From positions 1 through 8,846 of the forward strand of contig JAJRAH010000102.1 in assembly GCA_028679985.1 (NCBI GenBank): a stretch of 8,846 nt of DNA, written 5' to 3'. The stretch is from Methanomassiliicoccales archaeon. Lineage in GTDB: Archaea; Thermoplasmatota; Thermoplasmata; Methanomassiliicoccales; JACIVX01. Under the pieces are notes generated by a model. That model was not told the DNA's origin. It ran no database searches and saw only the letters and a program-made list of their open reading frames with translations. Shown here in pieces: positions 5,615-8,846 of this stretch (its first letter is position 1; every line of letters begins with the position of its first letter). Position numbers and translations under genes: made by a program.

Positions 5615-6379
5615 TTATGCTTTTCGTCTGCCTGCGAGCGCCGATGCAAGAGTGATAGAGTCGATGTAGCTAGACTTCGCTCTCGAAGTGTCAACGAACA
5701 CCCGGTCGATGTTCAGGACCACTGCGCCCAAGGCTTTTCCCCGACCTAGAAAGTGGAGAGTCCTGAAGATCAGGTTTCCGGACACGCCGTCGGGGGCGAG
5801 TATGAAGTTCCTGTCATCGACGGCGTTCTCGATCAGTATCTCGCAGTTTCTCACGTCCAAGCCGTCTGCCTGTCCTCTTCTGGTGACCTCTTCGGCATCA
5901 TCCAGAGTCCGATCGACGTAAGCGTGCCGTCCCTTGTCCCCGAACCGCCCGCCAGAAAGCACTCCGATCTTCGGTTCAATTCCCATCTTCCTCATCAGAG
6001 CTGCTCCGAGATCGATGAACTCCATCTTCTGATCGACCGTCCAGCCCTCGTCCACTCCGACAGGAGCGAAGAAGAACATGCGGCCTCCTGCGGGCTGGAG
6101 CAACGCCAATCTAAGGATCCTGTCGACCGAGAAGATGTCCTTTATCGAATTCATTGATGATGTCGAATCGAGACTCCCGCGAACGGCAGCATCGATCTCT
6201 CCGTCGTGAAGGGCCGCCACAAGTCTCGAAGGATCATCGAAGATTGTCACATTTCCGAGACCTTTCCGGTTCGCCGCCCTGACGGTCCTTCTAACCTTCT
6301 CAGCGTCCACTTCCGAGCCTATGCCAATGCGGGCATTCGAACCTACGCCGATCTTCATTATGATCTCGGGTGACAGCAT
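5615..6379 (-). CDS. mtxX: MtxX-like protein (methanogenesis marker protein 4)
   Basis: About 254 residues matching the MtxX/methanogenesis marker 4 family, which is related in fold to phosphate acetyl/butyryltransferases; its reaction is unknown. Visible signatures are MKIGVGSNARIGIG near the N terminus, HDGEIDAAVRGSLDSTS at about 58-74, RMFFFAPVGVDEGW at about 100-113, GVLSGGRFGDKGR and the phosphotransacetylase-like APDGVSGNLIFRTLHFLG at about 195-212. There is no signal peptide or membrane segment. Starts are uncertain: GTG 6388, ATG 6379 or ATG 6358. I chose 6379 because the TATA-like element at 6404-6411 would start transcription within a few bases of it (leaderless). It heads the cluster, 25 bases ahead of queD. 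The family is best known from methanogens, so it hints at lineage. Family confidence is good, function unknown. Confidence 0.85.
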   Translation of the reverse strand: MLSPEIIMKIGVGSNARIGIGSEVDAEKVRRTVRAANRKGLGNVTIFDDPSRLVAALHDGEIDAAVRGSLDSTSSMNSIKDIFSVDRILRLALLQPAGGRMFFFAPVGVDEGWTVDQKMEFIDLGAALMRKMGIEPKIGVLSGGRFGDKGRHAYVDRTLDDAEEVTRRGQADGLDVRNCEILIENAVDDRNFILAPDGVSGNLIFRTLHFLGRGKALGAVVLNIDRVFVDTSRAKSSYIDSITLASALAGRRKA

Positions 6380-6403
6380 CGTGTCCACAAACGGCTTGGC
6401 GCA

Positions 6404-6420
6404 TCATTTAACTTTTCCCA
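6404..6420 (-). promoter_or_regulatory. Promoter of mtxX-queD-queC-queE
   Basis: On the minus strand GGGAAAAG is followed at once by TTAAATGA, a BRE-like purine block plus a TATA-like element. The TATA centre (about 6407) predicts a start site near 6381, within a few bases of the mtxX ATG at 6379. It lies in the gap after dph2. Confidence 0.5.
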
Positions 6421-6503
6421 GGGGACTTCTCGGAGTCAGAGGTCTTCCATCCGTCGACCGGAGAGCGACTCAAAGAAGAAGAGACATCAGGAATACAATC
6501 GAT

Positions 6504-7484
6504 CTAGATGCTGTCCAACTGGTAATCGCTCCATTTCCTGAGCCCCATCGATATCTCCATCTCTATCGGCGTCAGGATCGGCTTAGGATACCTCAGGAAG
6601 TCGTCGACCGCCAATCTCGGACAGGCTGTGGAAACATAGGCATCTGCCTCGAACGGTAATAGGGAGTCTGGGTTGAAGTCATTCATCAACACCACGTCCG
6701 CCTTCCTGCCGTTTTCCATCGCGATCTGCTTCAAACGGAATGCAAGCTCCGTTCTATTCTGGCCAAGCTTGGTCGAGACCAGGATGAGATATCTCTTCGC
6801 ACCGGAGGCGCGAGTGATTGCACCATGTCTCTGACGGAGGACACGTTCGGCAAGGTCCTTGAGCTCACGGACTTCCTGCGCGATCGGATCCATAACGATT
6901 ACCGGCTTCTTGGTCTGTATGGCGAGTGCGAGCGGATGGAAGTCACCAGTACCGAGATATAGAAACTGCTCCACATCGTTCTCGATGGAGGTCGCCGCTG
7001 ATATGTCGCAACCGAGGATCTGCCCGTCGTACTTTACTCTGCCGCCGCCTCTTCCGATGTAGACCTTCCTCCCGTTCCCTTCAAGCCATGACCTCAGGGA
7101 TGGCAGATATTGCAGATACTGGACCGTACTCACCAATCCTATATGCTCCTTGAGGTTCGGCAGCAGCTTCGGGAGAAGAGGGGCGTAGTCCGTCTCGATC
7201 TGAGCCTCGACGAACATGATATTGTCCTTCACATGCATCGACGGTATCTCGGAATGTCCGAAATGAACGAGGACGTCAGCGAACTTCTGAAAATCCATGG
7301 AAATATCGCAGGCGCCGTAGCAGGGGTCTGCCATCACAACGAATGTTGATTGAGTCTTCGCTTCAAGATCGGCTATGATCTTTTGACAATAGACCTTCAA
7401 TCCCTCTGGCATCTGAAGAGCGACCACTTTGGCGTTCTTACTCTTGATCCACTCGGTCACTTCGTCGAGCTTGAAATCGTACAA
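6504..7484 (-). CDS. dph2: 2-(3-amino-3-carboxypropyl)histidine synthase (diphthamide)
   Basis: Archaeal Dph2 is a non-classical radical SAM enzyme that moves the 3-amino-3-carboxypropyl group from SAM to a histidine of elongation factor 2, the first diphthamide step. It has 326 residues, the usual archaeal length. The three cluster-binding cysteines lie one in each repeated domain: Cys59 (DPCYGACD), Cys159 (GCD) and Cys288 (STACPRLAVDDF). The end IEMEISMGLRKW is also typical. The start is TTG, with GGAGGATC upstream and the family's short lead-in to LQMPEGLK at 23-30. It follows rpl10e by 45 bases on the same strand, so both are probably co-transcribed, fitting their shared role in translation. 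Confidence 0.94.
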   Translation of the reverse strand: MYDFKLDEVTEWIKSKNAKVVALQMPEGLKVYCQKIIADLEAKTQSTFVVMADPCYGACDISMDFQKFADVLVHFGHSEIPSMHVKDNIMFVEAQIETDYAPLLPKLLPNLKEHIGLVSTVQYLQYLPSLRSWLEGNGRKVYIGRGGGRVKYDGQILGCDISAATSIENDVEQFLYLGTGDFHPLALAIQTKKPVIVMDPIAQEVRELKDLAERVLRQRHGAITRASGAKRYLILVSTKLGQNRTELAFRLKQIAMENGRKADVVLMNDFNPDSLLPFEADAYVSTACPRLAVDDFLRYPKPILTPIEMEISMGLRKWSDYQLDSI

Positions 7485-7529
7485 CTCCGATCCTCCGACT
7501 GTGCGGCTCCGCCCGATCGTAAATCTAGA

Positions 7530-8048
7530 TCAGCTGAGGAGATCTGCACCCTTCTCCACAATCACATAGCAGGGAGAAGGAAGTTTCATTGATGCGCGCC
7601 AGAGAGCGTCCTTGGCAGACTTGTACCCCTGAAGCGGCACTCTGACGGTCATTATTATCTGATCAGCTTGAACGCGTGCAGCGGTACCGACGGCCTTCCC
7701 GAAAGCGGCCCTCATTCCTCCGGAAACACGGTCCGCCCCAGCACCTGTCGCCATCTTGTGCTCGCGAAGAACGATGTGAGGATAGGTCCTGATTTTCAAG
7801 TAGTAGTTGCCTACGCCTGGATCCTTCGAGAGCTGCCTGTTAGCTGCAACACGCGCAGCCTCAAGAGCGGTGTGTCTCACCTGGCAAGGCTCCATGATTT
7901 TGAGAGAGAGTTCGACTGGATAGTCAGCGATCTGGCTCCCTGTGTCGAACTGGGTGATCCTGGGAGCTGGGACTCCTCCCATGTACTCCTTTCGCGTATA
8001 GGCCTGCCCTCTTATTTGGCGATACATCCGTCCGGGCTTGCGTGTCAT
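7530..8048 (-). CDS. rpl10e: 50S ribosomal protein L10e (uL16 family)
   Basis: Large-subunit ribosomal protein of the archaeal/eukaryotic L10e type, located near the central protuberance and the peptidyl transferase/tRNA corridor. The 172 residues cover the full family length. Typical stretches are KPGRMYRQIRGQAYTRKEY at 4-22, PEL-type VELSLKIMEPCQVRHTALEAAR, NYYLKIRTYPHIVLREHKM with the conserved loop GAGADRVSGGMRAAFGK, and KLPSPCYVIVEKG at the C terminus. The ATG has GGTGAT upstream. A TATA-like element at 8107-8113 would give a leader of about 36 bases. It precedes dph2 on the same strand. No other ribosomal protein gene is in the window, so it is not part of a large ribosomal operon here. 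Confidence 0.97.
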   Translation of the reverse strand: MTRKPGRMYRQIRGQAYTRKEYMGGVPAPRITQFDTGSQIADYPVELSLKIMEPCQVRHTALEAARVAANRQLSKDPGVGNYYLKIRTYPHIVLREHKMATGAGADRVSGGMRAAFGKAVGTAARVQADQIIMTVRVPLQGYKSAKDALWRASMKLPSPCYVIVEKGADLLS

Positions 8049-8106
8049 AACACATCACCAGTATCGTTGTTCCGATGCTACAGGAAAGCCTAGATTAGTA
8101 TTTTGG

Positions 8107-8113
8107 TATATAA
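8107..8113. promoter_or_regulatory. TATA-like element, possibly bidirectional
   Basis: TATATAA on the + strand, TTATATA on the minus. On the minus strand it predicts a start near 8084, ahead of rpl10e. On the + strand it predicts one near 8136, ahead of the small ORF at 8174. Flanking bases are not good BREs on either side. The rpl10e role is the more certain. Confidence 0.5.
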
Positions 8114-8173
8114 GGGTGGTGCCCTCGGACATCGGCGTGCGGTACTCACTTCATATTCGAAGGAGGACATCTG

Positions 8174-8380
8174 ATGGACTGCAATCGCGCGACCCAATGT
8201 TCGAGACATATCTGTGGTCTGAGAGTCTCGAAACGACTCGAAGAAGACAACGATAGGGTGCCAGAAATCTGGACAATGTTTATGAGTTTGGTCGGTTTTT
8301 CTCAATGTGGAGGAAGAGAGGACTATGAGCGAAAGTCGGATGGAACCGACAATCATGCTTTGGAAGCCAGTGAGTTCTAG
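8174..8380 (+). CDS. Doubtful 68-residue ORF with good ribosome binding site
   Basis: A 68-codon frame whose ATG is preceded by AAGGAGG at 8161-8167 with a seven-base spacer, and by a TATA-like element about 65 bases upstream. Those signals are the main support. The product has four Cys, three of them in the first 14 residues, no recognisable domain and no membrane segment. Its last 56 bases overlap the better-supported membrane protein in another frame, so its C terminus is suspect. It may be a real small protein, the decayed start of a longer gene, or chance. Confidence 0.25.
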   Translation: MDCNRATQCSRHICGLRVSKRLEEDNDRVPEIWTMFMSLVGFSQCGGREDYERKSDGTDNHALEASEF

Positions 8381-8561
8381 GGACGCAAGATCAATCTGCA
8401 TAGTGACATTCTTCGCTTGCTTCGCAACGCTTATTGTTGGATTCGTGATTACAAATTCATTCGGCAATGGGTTGGAGAACATATTCTTCGGATTGGCAGG
8501 ATTCTTCATGGGGGTTTCGGAGGTCACTTATTGGATACACAGAGGCCTTCGGAGGAAATAG
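8325..8561 (+). CDS. Small two-helix membrane protein, unknown function
   Basis: A 78-residue protein from the ATG at 8325, with GAGAGG a few bases upstream; an in-frame GTG at 8307 would add six residues. Two hydrophobic helices are clear: ICIVTFFACFATLIVGFVIT at about 24-43 and an IFFGLAGFFMGVSEVTYWI stretch at about 53-71. They are joined by a short polar turn (NSFGNGLEN). Basic residues flank both ends (KPVSSRDAR before, HRGLRRK after), so both termini are predicted to face the cytoplasm. I do not recognise the family. TTTATGA at 8278-8284 is a possible TATA element with a start near 8307. Base composition is more AT-rich than the minus-strand genes, which may reflect the hydrophobic residues or a separate origin. 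Confidence 0.65.
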   Translation: MSESRMEPTIMLWKPVSSRDARSICIVTFFACFATLIVGFVITNSFGNGLENIFFGLAGFFMGVSEVTYWIHRGLRRK

Positions 8562-8846
8562 GAACGTGAGTTTCAACGGACGAATGAGATGCGATCTGGA
8601 GGATCCTATGATGCCCTCCAGCGAACATCGCCTCTCTCTCGCATGAGCAGCAGGTGACCGACTACTATACGCAGATACCACTGAGACGAACAGCGAGGAA
8701 TTTTTGGAAGATAAGATCTGGCCAACAGACCTAGCATGCGATTTCGACATTGGAAAGATATTTTACCGCACGGGGTATTGTGACCAATCGAGCAGGAGGT
8801 CACCGTCACGGCAAGACGCAGGGTTTCAGACCGCGAGGCCAGGGAG
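8562..8846. other. Right-end stretch with no supported gene
   Basis: No ORF here has both a start signal and protein-like composition. It holds a 7-bp inverted repeat at 8596-8621. A possible + strand promoter reads GGAAAGATATTTTA at 8751-8764. After it comes an AGGAGGT at 8794-8800 with no ATG, GTG or TTG at suitable spacing. A gene or RNA starting near the right edge is possible but cannot be called. Confidence 0.4.
8596..8621. repeat. 7-bp inverted repeat after the small membrane protein gene
   Basis: CTGGAGG at 8596-8602 pairs perfectly with CCTCCAG at 8615-8621 across a 12-base loop, 34 bases past the stop codon at 8561. It could mark the end of the + strand transcript. There is no T-run after it. 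Confidence 0.35.

Noticed and set aside
5590..5694. Upstream extension of the queD frame
   Set aside because: It overlaps the end of mtxX and lacks PTPS features; the ATG at 5589 with GGTGG upstream is the better start.
8090..8527. A 145-codon minus-strand ORF opposite the small membrane protein
   Set aside because: Low-complexity Ser/Thr-rich product with no motif, antisense to a better-supported gene.
8457..8809. Minus-strand ORFs of 97 and 67 codons at the right end
   Set aside because: No ribosome binding site or recognisable protein features, and they overlap each other.
8820..8846. A T-arm-like stretch suggesting a tRNA
   Set aside because: The loop does not match the TTCRA consensus and no acceptor or anticodon arms can be drawn on either strand.

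Overview
The window looks archaeal, most likely a euryarchaeon of the Thermoplasmatota/methanogen kind. The evidence is an L10e-type ribosomal protein, an archaeal Dph2 (diphthamide synthesis on EF-2), a preQ0 pathway without bacterial queuosine genes, TATA/BRE-like promoters, and a close match to MtxX (methanogenesis marker protein 4). MtxX points towards a methanogen or a relative, but one marker does not prove methanogenesis. Genes are GC-rich with GC-rich third positions, and several starts carry GAGGTGG- or AGGTGA-type Shine-Dalgarno sites.

Layout: a + strand gene enters from the left and ends at 102. It converges on a long run of minus-strand genes. Between them (103-190) lie two inverted repeats that probably stop transcription from both sides. 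The leucine operon leuA-leuC-leuD runs from 3587 down to 191, with an 8-base leuA/leuC overlap and a 9-base leuC-leuD gap. leuB is not in the window. Upstream of leuA (3588-3796) is a regulatory region with two TATA-like elements, an 11-base direct repeat and a 20-codon ORF in which 8 codons are leucine. This ORF is a candidate leader peptide and the most interesting observation here.

Next comes mtxX-queD-queC-queE (6379 down to 3797), closely packed and led by a BRE/TATA-like promoter at 6404-6420. QueD, QueC and QueE turn GTP-derived precursors into preQ0, which in archaea feeds archaeosine in tRNA. Further upstream are rpl10e and dph2 (8048 down to 6504), both serving translation.

The right end (8049-8846) is poorer in genes and more AT-rich. 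It has a shared promoter region, a doubtful 68-codon ORF with a good ribosome binding site, a convincing 78-residue two-helix membrane protein of unknown function, and about 285 bases with no gene I can support. Nothing in the window looks like a mobile element, CRISPR array or tRNA gene.
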